From positions 1-36,138 of the forward strand of contig CAIVVM010000001.1 of the NCBI GenBank assembly GCA_903909375.1: a DNA stretch of 36,138 bases. The letters run 5' to 3'. The stretch comes from an uncultured Alphaproteobacteria bacterium (GTDB lineage: Bacteria; Pseudomonadota; Alphaproteobacteria; Caulobacterales; Caulobacteraceae). Below, piece after piece: positions 35,665 to 36,138 of this stretch (positions within the stretch are counted from its first letter, which is position 1; each line of letters starts with the position of its first letter). A model generated the notes under the pieces. The model was not told the origin of the DNA, did no database searches, and saw nothing but the letters and a program-made list of their open reading frames with translations. Made by a program: the position numbers and the translations under genes.

Positions 35665-36003
35665 TTGGTTCGGCTAGATTGCAGAGGGCTGGGATTGGTG
35701 GCCACATTGGCCGTGGCGCTGTTTTTCGGGACTGCCGTCGAAGCCCAGACCTCCGGTCAGACCGTTTTCGAGGCTCGCTGCAAGGACTGCCATGAGCCGG
35801 CGGCGGATCGCGCGCCCAGCCGCGCTGACCTGGCCCAGCGTCCGCAGACAGAGATCGTGAAGTCCCTGACTGACGGCTTGATGAAGCTCATGGCGGACGG
35901 CTTGAGCGCTGCCGAGATACAGGCTGTCGCCAGCTACATCAGCAGCGTGGATACGTTGGCGCCGGCCACCACGACCCCGGCGCCGGCCACCCGGATGCCT
36001 TAG
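35665..36003 (+). CDS. Small exported cytochrome c, 3' end altered by an IS630-type insertion
   Basis: This encodes 112 residues. The start is the TTG at 35665, because AGGGGAG lies 7 nt upstream and the product then begins with a signal peptide (to about AVEAQ). The haem site CKDCH (Cys39, Cys42, His43) and the helix LSAAEIQAVASYISSVD are those of a class I cytochrome c; the distal Met is probably in the GLMKLMADGLS segment. The Pro/Thr-rich tail ends at a TAG whose first two bases are the TA target site and whose last base is the first base of the insertion sequence. The original protein may have been longer. It probably passes electrons with the upstream haem/copper protein. Confidence 0.8.
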   Translation: MVRLDCRGLGLVATLAVALFFGTAVEAQTSGQTVFEARCKDCHEPAADRAPSRADLAQRPQTEIVKSLTDGLMKLMADGLSAAEIQAVASYISSVDTLAPATTTPAPATRMP

Positions 36004-36138
36004 AGCGTGACCGGATCAAGTTGCAGCATATCCGGAGTTGACGAGGTAGTTGGCGCATTCGTCGGCTGAGAAGTGGTCGAGGAGTTTGCCGATGCGTCGC
36101 CAGGTGGCCTCGACGGTGCGCTCTGCGGCTTTGCGCAG
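36001..36138. mobile_element. IS630-family insertion sequence, one end (partial)
   Basis: The terminal sequence begins at a TA dinucleotide (36001-36002), the expected IS630 target duplication, with GAGCGTGACCGGATCAAGTT as the terminal repeat. The element continues off the right edge, so the other end and second TA cannot be checked. Confidence 0.7.
36016..36138 (-). CDS. IS630-type transposase, C-terminal 40 residues (partial)
   Basis: Translated by hand from the minus strand: it enters from the right edge in frame and stops at TGA (36018-36016). The peptide includes AAERTVEATWRRIGKLLDHF and SADECANYLVNSGYAAT. This is the conserved end of DDE_3 transposases of the IS630 family (pattern ECxNYxxxxGY at the C-terminus). 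The DDE catalytic region is outside the window. Confidence 0.85.
   Translation of the reverse strand: MRKAAERTVEATWRRIGKLLDHFSADECANYLVNSGYAAT

Overview
The window is high-GC DNA (by eye about two thirds G+C), most likely from an alphaproteobacterium of the Caulobacterales (Caulobacter/Phenylobacterium-like). The evidence is a DnaG without zinc ligands but with alphaproteobacterial-type sequence, the dnaG-rpoD neighbourhood, an RpoD with a long acidic non-conserved region, a GTTC-N7-GTTC LexA-type box, ELM1/DUF1022, TIGR02466 and DUF6152 proteins, and repeats of kinds I know from alphaproteobacteria. No ribosomal RNA is present, so genus is an inference.

Layout. 0-4.9 kb (minus strand): the 5' part of an SpsF-like cytidylyltransferase running off the left edge, a large RTX/beta-roll protein with its own UUCG-loop terminator, an ELM1-family protein and greA. 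5.1-9.2 kb: a P-loop kinase, an SDR dehydrogenase, a palindromic intergenic repeat, a GNAT acetyltransferase, and a coupled pair of exported proteins (esterase plus Tat substrate). 9.2-16.2 kb: carB and carA on the same strand, separated by an ECF sigma/RskA-type anti-sigma pair and a GxxExxY nuclease-like gene. That gene carries an SOS-type box in its promoter and is bracketed by inverted copies of a structured repeat. 16.3-19.8 kb: DUF1330, DUF1272 and HAD genes, then dnaG.

19.8-22.4 kb is an accessory island lodged between dnaG and rpoD, genes that are usually neighbours. It holds a ParD/ParE-type toxin-antitoxin operon with a perfect operator palindrome, four REP-like repeats whose reverse strand spells the tail of a REP-associated transposase, a transposase remnant, a small membrane protein, a third copy of the structured repeat and an AT-rich decayed gene. 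rpoD follows at 22.4 kb.

24.4-36.1 kb is rich in exported proteins and hydrolases: M28 peptidase, TIGR02466 oxygenase, a secreted protein plus DUF6152 pair with a strong terminator, a flagellar rod-like small protein, a class C beta-lactamase-type esterase, two lipoproteins, an epoxide-hydrolase-like enzyme, a SIMPL protein, a tRNA with anticodon CAT, a multidomain haem/copper monooxygenase-like protein and a small cytochrome c. The right edge is the end of an IS630-type element, which supplies the last base of the cytochrome stop codon.

The most interesting candidate system is the GxxExxY cassette (14.24-14.99 kb): a PD-(D/E)XK-like protein under a probable LexA box, flanked by inverted copies of a triple TTCGCG element. 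The flanking arms of that element differ in sequence between copies but stay complementary, and a solo copy lies 6.4 kb away in the island.
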